Shown one piece after another: positions 16,025 to 24,112 of a DNA stretch of 35,392 nt (its first letter is position 1; each line of letters starts with the position of its first letter). The notes beneath the pieces are model-generated. The model ran no database searches. It was not told the origin of the DNA and saw only the letters and a list, made by a program, of their open reading frames with translations. The position numbers and the translations under genes are program-made. The stretch comes from Candidatus Thorarchaeota archaeon (lineage in GTDB: Archaea; Asgardarchaeota; Thorarchaeia; Thorarchaeales; Thorarchaeaceae), in assembly GCA_003345555.1 (NCBI GenBank), contig PRDJ01000068.1, positions 1 through 35,392 on the forward strand, given 5' to 3'.

Positions 16025-16039
16025 GAACTCAGAGTTCCT
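16023..16039. terminator. Hairpin between convergent genes
   Basis: A perfect 7-bp stem AGGAACT / AGTTCCT with a CAG loop overlaps the TAG stop of the DHH gene and lies just before the end of the opposing regulator gene. It is placed to separate the two convergent transcripts. No T-run follows on either strand, so termination is inferred. Confidence 0.4.
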
Positions 16040-16053
16040 GTTCCATGAGCCTT

Positions 16054-17004
16054 CTATTGAACCGGCCTTTGTATTGCAGTCCGAAGCAGCTGCAATGCAT
16101 CCAACGATTCGCCCCACAATCGGTCAAAGGTCTCAATCGCGTTGTCGACGAGAATCGGATGCTCTTCTCTCTTGAACAGGACGACAGTATCTGGTCTATA
16201 TGCATGCGTTAGTATCATCATCAGCTTCTCGTTGTTCAGGGCAAGCAGTCGGTATGTCTGTATGTCTTTGGAGTACAACTTGAACACCAGGTGTCTGCTC
16301 TTCAATGCCTCCATCATCTGAGTCTCATGACCCACCACATTCTGAGATACGCTTGACATATCAGGGGCCATTGCAGAAGGTATGAGGAGCACGCGCATAT
16401 CGACGCCCTTCAGTATGACAGAAAGGATTTCCACGTCAATTGGGCTCATCGTGTCGTCGATGCCAACGAGATTGTCCAGTCTATGCGTCAGCCTCATCGT
16501 GTCTCCGAGCGACGAGCTGTCCAGGAATTCTGTCCTGATGAGTCTCCGAACGTTGTCGACTCCTCTGACGATATCCGTTGTCCGTTGTCTCCCACTGCCA
16601 GTTGCGGCTTCGTATACGTAGGCCGACATGGCTCCGAAATGAGTATTCTCAAGCAACCTCATCTCTTGGCTGACTTCACTGACTTCGTCTTCGAGGGCGG
16701 CAACGCGGTTTCTGCGAGCGCGTCCAAGTCCGGCCAAGATAGTCATTCGAGTGGCCGAGTAGACTCTTGGCCTTTGCAGCTTGTCAACCAAAATGAAACC
16801 GTCTTCTTCTAGCTCGTCAAGGCACCTGTATACCCATGCTTTTCTTGGTCTGCGTCCTTTGGCTTCTCTGATTTCGTCACATATTCTATCAAACGTAGCA
16901 CGATCCGAACCAACTCCGATTCTAAGGACACTCTGCAGTACGCGCATCTTGGTGGCACTCATGCGAACGCCGATTGATTCGAGAGCCTCCAAGGCATCCT
17001 TCAT
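16054..17004 (-). CDS. Winged-helix regulator with putative PLD/TrmB-like sensor domain (unit 4)
   Basis: About 316 residues, third gene of a three-gene operon. Residues 10-90 form a winged helix (VLQSVLRIG... ICDEIREAKGRRPRKAWVYRCLDELEEDGFI), followed by a coiled-coil-like helix (about 95-130). The second half (about 145-310) is the shared domain: GDTMRLTHRLD, GVDMRVLLIP and, near the end, LMMILTHAYRPDTVVLFKREEHPILVDNAIETFDRLW. This resembles the C-terminal PLD-like domain of TrmB regulators but is only distantly similar. The ligand is unknown. Start: ATG at 17004, two bases after the preceding stop; a GTG at 17010 overlapping that stop (GTGA) is equally possible. It is the most diverged of the four units. 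Confidence 0.75.
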   Translation of the reverse strand: MKDALEALESIGVRMSATKMRVLQSVLRIGVGSDRATFDRICDEIREAKGRRPRKAWVYRCLDELEEDGFILVDKLQRPRVYSATRMTILAGLGRARRNRVAALEDEVSEVSQEMRLLENTHFGAMSAYVYEAATGSGRQRTTDIVRGVDNVRRLIRTEFLDSSSLGDTMRLTHRLDNLVGIDDTMSPIDVEILSVILKGVDMRVLLIPSAMAPDMSSVSQNVVGHETQMMEALKSRHLVFKLYSKDIQTYRLLALNNEKLMMILTHAYRPDTVVLFKREEHPILVDNAIETFDRLWGESLDALQLLRTAIQRPVQ

Positions 17005-17006
17005 TT

Positions 17007-18974
17007 TCACACACTCTCGGAAGATTTGGAATGCAGATTTGCACCTGTTTCAAATTCAGCATCGAAGCTGGCTATGGCATCATCTACGAGTCGTTGATTC
17101 ACCGATCTCGGAATATAGGTGGCCGCCGGGGGTTCCTCAGACACGATCAGGAAGATTCCTTCATTGTTACGTGCTACAAATTGGTAGGTCGATTCCTTTG
17201 TCCCACGCACTCTGACAGAAACATCGCGGTTCTCTTGGAGAAGTGACTCATAGATACTAGTCAGCAGTTCGATTGCGGAGTCGTCGTCTTCCCATTGTTT
17301 GGCTACTAGCACCTTCATCTTGGCTCCGCGTCTGATGACATGGATGAGGGTCTCAATTCGCGCTCGCGCAACGTTCGGAATAGAACGTGTCCATCCCAGT
17401 GAGACTCTGACAGTATCACCCTTGCGTGAAACTGAGTAGACTTCGGTATCAGCCAGATCCCCTATCTGATCATACCCTTCAGCGAAGCTGGCTGAGGCCC
17501 TCGGAGGAATCCCTGTTGTCATTTCGATGGTGTCTGCTGCAAGTCGTGCGAGATTCAGACCACTCAACCTTCCAATTTCTGAATCCAATTCTGCACGTCT
17601 AAGTTCAAGCCTTCTGAAGGCGCTCATCTCAGCATTCCCCAATGCAGAAATCAGAGTCTCTAGAGTTGCAGCATAATGGAACGGATGCGAAGTCCTGTCA
17701 CCGCGGATGTATCCATCATTCTCTAGGGAAGCTAGGGCACGATAGACTTGGGAGCGGCGGATGTCTTTCTTGCCGCTTTCTTCTTTGATTTGCTCATAGA
17801 TGCTTCGAAAGTCGGTGGGATTGCCAAGTCTGTGTTGTTTCTGGAGGACGATTCTGAGAACAGAGAATCGCTCTTCGTTTGAGTTGAAACCTACTAGGTC
17901 GAGAGCTGCAGCGATTTGTTCGTCCTTGGTGTGCACTTCGTCACCATCGTTTGTTGCCACATATGCTCGGCTCAAGGGCTTCTCGTGCTTCTCCAGTCTT
18001 CCTGCGGCAGGGTCTGTTGATGAGATCCGTTTCGCACCAGCTTCCACTATGCTTCTGGCATCTTGCCAAATCGCATCAAAGACCGAATTCGATGTATCTA
18101 TGATGTCGGGGTTGAACTCTCGGGTTATCCATGCGACGGTCACCGGATCTTCTGACACGACAAGGGCCATGTACTGCTCGCCGAATGTAGCCGCGTGGTA
18201 TGCGTCTTGTCTGTCACAGAGTTTCATCTGTACAGTCAGCTTTTGTCCTTCACTGGATTCGTGAGTATCGGTCCGCTTTCCTTTCCCCATCTGGGCGGCA
18301 GCACCAGAAGGAGCATTTTCGAGGCGGGCATATAGAAGGCAACGCACCTCTGCACCATTGCGTGCCGCGCGAGCGATTCCATCGATGAGCTTCTCTTGTT
18401 CGTCAAGAAACGGACTGAAGGATACGATCGTCACTCGAATGATATCGCCCTTGCGAGCAATGTCCCCCATATTGTAACCGATTGCTCTCTTGATGTCGTC
18501 CTCGCCAGTGATGAGCCTAGAGCTTATCCTGTGTCTGTGCCCCGTCAACTCTTCGACAAGGTCCTGTGCAAGGGTTGCACAGTCGAGGTTGGCAATTGCC
18601 TTCTCTTGGGCTTCAACTGATCCAATCTCCTGTACGATTTCACTCTTCACACGTTTTCTGAGCTTTCTCAGGCCGTTTTCCACAATCGACGCATTAGTGA
18701 AATACCCGGTCCTTCGATTGCCGTCTGCAATCATCTGCACCAGTCCAATCCCGACAAGAGTCCTGAGAGTCCTCTTGGCTGTGGCCTTGGAGAGCTTGCC
18801 GCCCGGTTCGAGTCGACCAAGAAGGCCGGAAGCTTCAGAGGGAGTGAGAGGATTCTCATGGTCCCTCTTACTCTCCAACATCGCCTTCAGTAGTTGTGAA
18901 ATCAATGCGGCTTGGATAGTGTCTAGTCGTATAGCAAGAGACTCAAGTGTGGAGGTCAGCAGGTCGTCGACCAA
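17007..18974 (-). CDS. Two-unit fused winged-helix regulator (units 2 and 3)
   Basis: A 655-residue protein made of two head-to-tail copies of the unit seen singly in both neighbours. Unit 2: winged helix about 20-95, helix, then sensor domain about 165-325 with GDIIRVTIVSFSP, GAEVRCLLYARL and LVVSEDPVTVAWITREFNPDIID. Unit 3: winged helix about 360-440 (DIRRSQVYRALASLENDGYI), helix, sensor domain about 515-645 with GDTVRVSLGWTRS, GAKMKVLVAKQ and LIVSEEPPAATYIPRSVNQRLVDDAI. With two DNA-binding domains in one chain it could act as an intramolecular dimer. Start: TTG, three bases after the upstream stop (TAA), with no ATG nearby. No membrane segment. Confidence 0.75.
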   Translation of the reverse strand: MVDDLLTSTLESLAIRLDTIQAALISQLLKAMLESKRDHENPLTPSEASGLLGRLEPGGKLSKATAKRTLRTLVGIGLVQMIADGNRRTGYFTNASIVENGLRKLRKRVKSEIVQEIGSVEAQEKAIANLDCATLAQDLVEELTGHRHRISSRLITGEDDIKRAIGYNMGDIARKGDIIRVTIVSFSPFLDEQEKLIDGIARAARNGAEVRCLLYARLENAPSGAAAQMGKGKRTDTHESSEGQKLTVQMKLCDRQDAYHAATFGEQYMALVVSEDPVTVAWITREFNPDIIDTSNSVFDAIWQDARSIVEAGAKRISSTDPAAGRLEKHEKPLSRAYVATNDGDEVHTKDEQIAAALDLVGFNSNEERFSVLRIVLQKQHRLGNPTDFRSIYEQIKEESGKKDIRRSQVYRALASLENDGYIRGDRTSHPFHYAATLETLISALGNAEMSAFRRLELRRAELDSEIGRLSGLNLARLAADTIEMTTGIPPRASASFAEGYDQIGDLADTEVYSVSRKGDTVRVSLGWTRSIPNVARARIETLIHVIRRGAKMKVLVAKQWEDDDSAIELLTSIYESLLQENRDVSVRVRGTKESTYQFVARNNEGIFLIVSEEPPAATYIPRSVNQRLVDDAIASFDAEFETGANLHSKSSESV

Positions 18975-18977
18975 AGG

Positions 18978-20033
18978 TTAGGTTCCTCCACTTGCCACTA
19001 TTGTGGCTGCCGCTTTCAATGCCTCAAGGAAGAACGAGGGTTTGGTTGTGGGCACACCGAGTTCCGGATGCTTGGGGTCCTGTATGAGGGGCGTTAGTCC
19101 TTGCCAGATTTGTTCGAATGACGCAATCGCCGCCTCAATAAGGTCCGGGTTGAATCTCCTGCTGACCCACATGGCCGCCATCGGGTCTTCTGAAACCAGA
19201 ATCACCATGTTGTCTTTGTTGAGGCTGGTGAGGTGGTAGAGACCGGTATGTCCTGTATCTATCCTTAGGTCCAGTTTCAGCCCTTTCTGCCGTGCACCAT
19301 ATGCTTTGACAAAAAACTCGACTAACGCGTTCTCGGGGAAAACTTCGGCAAGAAAGTCGTCCGCACTGAGAACGTCCACAGTAACGAGACAACGCACCTC
19401 TGCTCCACTCTCGGCAGCTCTGAGGGTTCGATTGACCCCTTCTGTGATTCCTCCTCTGAACGGCCTGAGTTGTAGCTGGGCGATTCTTATGACATCCCCC
19501 GGTACCGCCTTCTCGTATATCTCAGCGTCTGCAAAATCGGCGTAGGATTGGAGCCCCTTTAGAAGTCCCGAGTTTGGTTGTTGAGCCCGGCCCGCTGTCT
19601 TTCCTTCAAGAACCCTGGCAACGTCGCTGAAATTGAAAGCCGATAACTCGTTCGACCGGGCTTGTAGTGCCGCCCTTCGCTTCTCCAAGCTTGACAGGGT
19701 TCGACCCTTGAGCTGCTCCAATCCCGCGACAATCGTGTTGATATCCGAAATATACTTCTTGCGTGATTCACTCTCATTCTCGACCCTAATCATCTGCATA
19801 TTCGACAACTGATCCAGCACTTTGCGGACCCATCCCTTGCTGAGTGCGGTGCCCGGTTCTGCCCGCAGAAGGGAACCATGTATCTCTGAAACGTCCAGAG
19901 ATCTTGACGGTGTTGACTGTATTCTCATCATCGCTCGCAGAACGCTCAGGGGCCGAGTATCGGGACCGAAGCCAAGTTGTGTCAATGATCTCTCAAGTTT
20001 TTGGCGCGATGAAAGCGCCGGAGATTCCCGCAT
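18978..20033 (-). CDS. Winged-helix regulator with putative PLD/TrmB-like sensor domain (unit 1)
   Basis: A 351-residue protein, first gene of the operon. A winged-helix segment (about 25-95, VLRAMMRIQ ... GTALSKGWVRKVLDQLSNMQMIRVE) is followed by a predicted helix (about 100-130) and the sensor domain (about 160-325): GDVIRIAQLQLRP, an amphipathic helix, GAEVRCLVTVDVL, a middle section with HTGLYHLTSLNKDNMVILVSEDP, and AAMWVSRRFNPDLIEAAIASFEQIWQ. Residues around VSEDP and RRFNPDLI match unit 2 of the next gene almost word for word. The gene is preceded by about 225 bases with no clear TATA box. Probably a DNA-binding regulator that senses a small molecule; target unknown. Confidence 0.75.
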   Translation of the reverse strand: MRESPALSSRQKLERSLTQLGFGPDTRPLSVLRAMMRIQSTPSRSLDVSEIHGSLLRAEPGTALSKGWVRKVLDQLSNMQMIRVENESESRKKYISDINTIVAGLEQLKGRTLSSLEKRRAALQARSNELSAFNFSDVARVLEGKTAGRAQQPNSGLLKGLQSYADFADAEIYEKAVPGDVIRIAQLQLRPFRGGITEGVNRTLRAAESGAEVRCLVTVDVLSADDFLAEVFPENALVEFFVKAYGARQKGLKLDLRIDTGHTGLYHLTSLNKDNMVILVSEDPMAAMWVSRRFNPDLIEAAIASFEQIWQGLTPLIQDPKHPELGVPTTKPSFFLEALKAAATIVASGGT

Positions 20034-20188
20034 GACGTTTTCCTAAAGCGATTGTCTATTAGATTAGATGCCGAATCACGAGTCTTTCGACTAGTAGCTT
20101 CTAGGTTGTAGACAAAACTCGTGCTCTTAAGCAGGATTGTCCTTAGATAGCATGCAGGGCAACCGAATAGTTCGATTCTCAAGGACTA

Positions 20189-20229
20189 GGCCGTTATCGG
20201 CCACCATCGGGTAGGGGACGGGAGACCCG
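20189..20229 (-). terminator. Two small hairpins after the geranylgeranyl-reductase gene
   Basis: GGCCG-TTAT-CGGCC (20189-20202) and CGGG-AGA-CCCG (20219-20229) lie 30-70 bases past the stop of the flavoprotein gene, before the regulator operon. They may end or protect the flavoprotein transcript. Nothing else is seen between 20034 and 20258. Confidence 0.3.
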
Positions 20230-20258
20230 CAGTTTGCCGCACTCGGACTGAGTTACGC

Positions 20259-21485
20259 CTAGGGCCCTACAACAGCAATGCTCCTGACGTAGCCCATGCC
20301 AAGTCGAGCTACCAGTGGAAGAAAGTCAGTCAGAAGAGACATTGCGGTCCCGGGACTCACGTGTCCCTGAATTACCTCGTTCAGGGTCTTCGCGTCGAGC
20401 TGACTAAGAACCTTCTCAGCGGCCGCGATGGGATCATTCAACATGGCATACCTTGAAACAGCCCACATCCCCATCGCCGTGTTTTGTATGCTGTGAGCAA
20501 GCTTGGTCTTTCTGTACTCTTTCTCGTATAGGACTGTGTTGCGAGCAGAGAAGTCATTTTGCTCGGTCATGCGTTTCGCATGGCGTGCAAGTAGCGCGCC
20601 TGCGTGGAGGCACGTTGTCACTCCGCCGCCCACGATTGAAGAGACCTGCCCCGCCGAATTGCCGCATAGCGCAACGCCAGCGCCAGTGAACTTGGGGATC
20701 AGTCCGGCACAGGGAACAACTCCACCATTTACGTTGACGATTCGGGCGTTGGGCCCCAGATGCTCTCTAATGTACTTCTGCAGAACATCTTTCATGGGTG
20801 GCAGAGCATTCCAGTTATTCTTGGAAGATGGAACACGTCCTATTCCCAAGTTTGTCTCTGTTCTGCTCCTTGGATAGAGCCACAGATAGCCAAGGCCGAC
20901 GTCACGGCCAACATAGAAGTATGCAGTGTTTGGATCGTCTATCCTGCAGTCTGCGAGTTTGAACCGATAGCCGTATGAAAGCAACCATTTTGGATGAGTG
21001 AATCCAGCCGTCGAAGAGATGCGGCTGAAAGATCCATCAGCCCCGACAGTAAGGCCAGCCCTGACGGTTTGGTCTTGGTTGTAGCGTACTCCGACAACCT
21101 GATCGCCTTGCTTGACTACTGAATCTGCCCTTGCTTTGAACACGAATTGTGCGCCGTTCGAAGTGGCACGATTAGACAGGAGAAGTTGGACTTTGTCTTC
21201 GTCGAGAAGATATGAGCTGCCAAGTAGTCCACGATCCACAGCGATGTGGGCCCCTGTGTCTAGGCTCTCCCCCACAATCCTGTTGAATTTGTTAGTGACA
21301 CACTCTGAATCCGGCTTGATGCGCAACAACCTCAGGGCCTTGTCAGTGACAAGCTCGCCCATGAGAGAATCAGTGACAGCTGCATGCTTCTCAAGAAGCA
21401 CCGCTTTCAAACCGTAACGTGATGCTTGTTCTGCAGCAATCAGACCTGCTGGCCCTGCGCCCGCAATGACGACGTCAGAATTCAT
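20259..21485 (-). CDS. Geranylgeranyl reductase-family FAD-dependent oxidoreductase
   Basis: A 408-residue flavoprotein. The FAD Rossmann loop is VVIAGAGPAG at 5-14, followed by EKH(A) at the end of the second strand (about 34), LTVGADGSFSRI (about 168, the DG motif of the family) and the second FAD motif GVALCGNSAGQVSSIVGGGV near residue 290. Archaeal members reduce double bonds of geranylgeranyl chains in membrane ether lipids or isoprenoid precursors, at the membrane surface. Start: the frame is open to 21572, but the ATG at 21485 places the first strand at the N-terminus as in the family. It is divergent from a membrane acyltransferase gene with a shared intergenic or overlapping promoter. 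Confidence 0.85.
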   Translation of the reverse strand: MNSDVVIAGAGPAGLIAAEQASRYGLKAVLLEKHAAVTDSLMGELVTDKALRLLRIKPDSECVTNKFNRIVGESLDTGAHIAVDRGLLGSSYLLDEDKVQLLLSNRATSNGAQFVFKARADSVVKQGDQVVGVRYNQDQTVRAGLTVGADGSFSRISSTAGFTHPKWLLSYGYRFKLADCRIDDPNTAYFYVGRDVGLGYLWLYPRSRTETNLGIGRVPSSKNNWNALPPMKDVLQKYIREHLGPNARIVNVNGGVVPCAGLIPKFTGAGVALCGNSAGQVSSIVGGGVTTCLHAGALLARHAKRMTEQNDFSARNTVLYEKEYRKTKLAHSIQNTAMGMWAVSRYAMLNDPIAAAEKVLSQLDAKTLNEVIQGHVSPGTAMSLLTDFLPLVARLGMGYVRSIAVVGP

Positions 21486-21511
21486 GCTTCGACACCAGGA
21501 ATTGGAGAGGG

Positions 21512-22528
21512 ATGCTTGAGCCGACGCTTGTGACAGGTCTATATGCTTTTCCAAGCGACCGGAATGTAGCAAGGCTGCTCGGATATGTTAAAAGGAGATT
21601 CAATCCTAGAAGGTCCAGAAAGCCGACAGGGGCGCAGTCGCCAATGAAGGCAAAATCGATTGCATGGTCAGTCTACATGGTGCTGTCACTGTTGGTCAGC
21701 GTCACTGTGGCATCCATCCCTGCCATTACATTATTCCTGTTCTTCTTTCAGAAAGTCGACAGCGCCTTTGTCCTGATTGGGTTGCCCTTCAACCTGTTCA
21801 AGGATTTCTTTCAAGGACTTCTTGGTTCAGTTCTTCCGTCGTTTTTCTTCGACCATTTCTGGTTCGTGGTACTAATAGTCCCAATCGCACTCTTCTGTTA
21901 CGCCATCTTCTTGGGATTCCTACTCGTTATGTTCAGGTTATCGAGGCGGGCGTTCCCTCGCCTGAGAGACGGCTACTATCCGATGGAAACCGGGCAATGG
22001 CTTCTCCATGAATACTATGAGATCTACTATGTGCTCACCCCGTACTTTGCATGGTTCTTCTCCGTCTTTCTGAACACCAAGCCGCGGCACACTTGGTTTG
22101 GAGCGAAAATCGGAAAGAACAGCATCATTGGCAACGGACTTCTGTTCAACCCAGAGAGAATCATTATCGGGGACAATTGCTGGTTCGGCTACAATGCAAT
22201 CGTGAGTGGGCACGTGTATGAGGGTGGCAGACTGTACATCAAGACTGTACGGATCGGCAATAACGTCACTGTAGGCGCCAACACATGCATAATGCCCGGC
22301 GTGGAGATAGGGGATAATGTCATCATTGGAGCGAACACGATGGTTCCGAAGGACAGGGTTATCCCCGCGAATTCAATATGGGTTCATGGAAAGGTGGCCT
22401 CCCGGAAGGCGGAGTCTTCTGAAACCGACCCGTCTGAGCTGCGGGTGGGCCGATTGACAGTCCGTAACACGGCAGATGAAGGTTCTCACAGAGAGTCGAA
22501 TGCCGGGAAGTCTGATGAAGCGAGCTGA
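21512..22528 (+). CDS. Membrane-anchored hexapeptide-repeat (LbetaH) acyltransferase
   Basis: Up to 338 residues. Two or three transmembrane segments lie at about 50-76 and 115-140 (with a weaker one at about 85-105). A left-handed beta-helix acyltransferase domain (about 195-300) follows, with hexapeptide turns such as IGKNSIIGNG, ERIIIGDNCWFG, VRIGNNVTVGANTCIMPGVEIGDNVIIGANTMV. Enzymes of this shape transfer an acetyl or other acyl group to a sugar or lipid-linked head group on the cytoplasmic face. The C-terminal 50 residues are charged and probably disordered. Start: the ATG at 21512 has a weak GGAGAGG site. The ATG at 21644, just before the first membrane segment, is a credible alternative. 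Followed after 32 bases by the helicase-like gene. Confidence 0.8.
   Translation: MLEPTLVTGLYAFPSDRNVARLLGYVKRRFNPRRSRKPTGAQSPMKAKSIAWSVYMVLSLLVSVTVASIPAITLFLFFFQKVDSAFVLIGLPFNLFKDFFQGLLGSVLPSFFFDHFWFVVLIVPIALFCYAIFLGFLLVMFRLSRRAFPRLRDGYYPMETGQWLLHEYYEIYYVLTPYFAWFFSVFLNTKPRHTWFGAKIGKNSIIGNGLLFNPERIIIGDNCWFGYNAIVSGHVYEGGRLYIKTVRIGNNVTVGANTCIMPGVEIGDNVIIGANTMVPKDRVIPANSIWVHGKVASRKAESSETDPSELRVGRLTVRNTADEGSHRESNAGKSDEAS
21537..21546. promoter_or_regulatory. Possible shared TATA element between flavoprotein and acyltransferase genes
   Basis: TCTATATGC reads as GCATATAGA on the other strand. It lies 52 bases before the flavoprotein ATG at 21485 and about 100 bases before an internal ATG (21644) of the acyltransferase frame. 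If it drives the acyltransferase, that gene would start at 21644 rather than at 21512. Confidence 0.35.
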
Positions 22529-22560
22529 GGTCACCTTGCTCACGTAACCAGGGAATCAAT

Positions 22561-23991
22561 ATGTCCGCATCAAAGCCGAAGTATTCGCCTAGGGGCTACC
22601 AGACCTATATTCTAGACAGGATTTCTCAGCTGCGCGGCACGAATGTGCTTCTTGAACTCGATTGCGGTCTAGGAAAGAGGTACATAACGCACCAGATTGT
22701 GGCCAAGCGCTTTCCTGAGTCGAAGACGCTGATCGTGGTCCATTCTTCATCATCATTGGCTGAGACCGTAGACTACCTGAAAGGGGAATACGGCGGACTT
22801 GAAGAGGAATTGGGTGAGCTGTCTTCAAGGGTTCCTTCGGGCAGAAGAATAAGAGAGATTAGAGAGAAGCGCGTGATTGTCGCGACTCCACAGGTCCTTG
22901 TTTCTCTGGCAAGCTCCAATATCAGTCTGTTTGATTCATTCGAGATTCTGCTTGTTAACGAAGTGGACACACTCGTCAGAAGAACAGGGACAGCGTCGAC
23001 ACTGGTCTATCCTTGGTCGACTTTGTTAACACTATTTAAGGGCAAGTGGCTCATAGGCATGAGCGGTACTCTAAGGGACGATCATGCAGTCTTCACAGAA
23101 GATCAGCTGGAAATAAGAAATGAGCTCATCACACTAAAGGAGCACATTCGCGGCGCTGTAGTAATCACTATGGAGGAGCTCTATGGCACGGATGTGGAGG
23201 AGTTTCTTGAAGAGACCTTCCTAGGCGTGAGTCTGGTGAACGATGCGAATATCAGGTCACTGTCCACCGTGCTGGATGAACTGATTCGAGGCACTCGAGC
23301 TGAAATCATGAAGGCTCTCTCGGAGAATGACAACATCCAACTCGTCGAAGGCGACTCGAGAAGAGTGCATCTTCTTCTTGACAGATTGCCTATTGCCGAT
23401 GAGCTCAAAGGACGTTACTCGTCTCTCCTGCTGTTGCGCAAGTACGTGTATGCAATGCCGCCCAGACAGTTCTTGAAGTCCTTCCGCGGAGACTATGTAA
23501 GGCACTACTTTGACGCAACCGAACTCAGCAGGGTTCTCCCAACTGTGTCTGCTAAATCCCTAAGGGTTCTCGAACTCGCTGCAAGACGTTCCAAAACCGT
23601 CGTACTTTCCTCCTACCTTGAGATGGTAGAGCAGGTCCGGGACGTTCTTGAGAAGTCCGGCCTCTCCGTTCTTACTGTGACAGGCGGAACCAGAGACAAG
23701 GGCGAGGTTCTCCGAGAGTTCAGAGAAGACCCTGAGAAGAAGGTTCTCGTGATGTCGCCAGTTGGTGAACGTGATCTTGACATTCCTCAAGCGGAATTGA
23801 TGGTTGTTTGTGACACTATCAATACAACGAAGACAATGTATCAGAAGTTCAAACGCACAAGAGGCGGACTAGTGCTGTTACTCGCCTACGGCGGCACATC
23901 GGAAGAGCGCAAGGTGCGAAGACTAATGAAGTCGACCTTGGAGAGATACCCGTGGTCCACTGCCGTCATAGAGTCTAATCCAGCCGGATGA
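22561..23991 (+). CDS. Hef/MPH1-like superfamily 2 helicase with degenerate ATPase motifs
   Basis: A 476-residue two-domain SF2 protein. RecA domain 1: PRGYQ (10-14), P-loop DCGLGKRY (34-41), VIVATPQVL (105-113), NEVD in place of DEVH/DEAH (133-136), GMSGT (motif III, 166-170). A helical insert follows (about 190-330). RecA domain 2: VVLSSYLEMVEQV, VLTVTGG, EKKVLVMSPVGERDLDIP (motif V; Hef has GEEGLDIP) and QKFKRTRGG (motif VI; Hef has QRxGRTGR). The overall order and length of the domains follow Hef/MPH1 helicases of fork repair, without a nuclease domain. The P-loop lacks the Thr/Ser that binds Mg, and the catalytic DE is NE, so ATP hydrolysis is doubtful. Confidence 0.75.
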   Translation: MSASKPKYSPRGYQTYILDRISQLRGTNVLLELDCGLGKRYITHQIVAKRFPESKTLIVVHSSSSLAETVDYLKGEYGGLEEELGELSSRVPSGRRIREIREKRVIVATPQVLVSLASSNISLFDSFEILLVNEVDTLVRRTGTASTLVYPWSTLLTLFKGKWLIGMSGTLRDDHAVFTEDQLEIRNELITLKEHIRGAVVITMEELYGTDVEEFLEETFLGVSLVNDANIRSLSTVLDELIRGTRAEIMKALSENDNIQLVEGDSRRVHLLLDRLPIADELKGRYSSLLLLRKYVYAMPPRQFLKSFRGDYVRHYFDATELSRVLPTVSAKSLRVLELAARRSKTVVLSSYLEMVEQVRDVLEKSGLSVLTVTGGTRDKGEVLREFREDPEKKVLVMSPVGERDLDIPQAELMVVCDTINTTKTMYQKFKRTRGGLVLLLAYGGTSEERKVRRLMKSTLERYPWSTAVIESNPAG

Positions 23992-24072
23992 ATGCTTCAC
24001 TTCCCTTAGCCTAGTGTAAAGCCAAATGCAGGGTCGAGACTTGCTGGATTCTTCCCGAAGTAAGAAGAAAGC

Positions 24073-24101
24073 TGCAGGCCGTCATGTGGTTGCGGCCTGC
24101 A
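24073..24101. terminator. Hairpin between convergent genes
   Basis: A perfect 9-bp stem (TGCAGGCCG / CGGCCTGCA) with an 11-base loop lies between the helicase-like gene (+) and the unrecognised 24113-25063 gene (-). It can work for both directions. Its geometry equals that of the hairpin at 29366-29394. Confidence 0.45.
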
Positions 24102-24112
24102 TGATGTACATT

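Noticed and set aside
20150..20190. tRNA-like T-arm (AGTTCGATTCT)
   Set aside because: Flanking bases do not form the T stem, and no D-arm, anticodon stem or acceptor stem can be found at proper distances.
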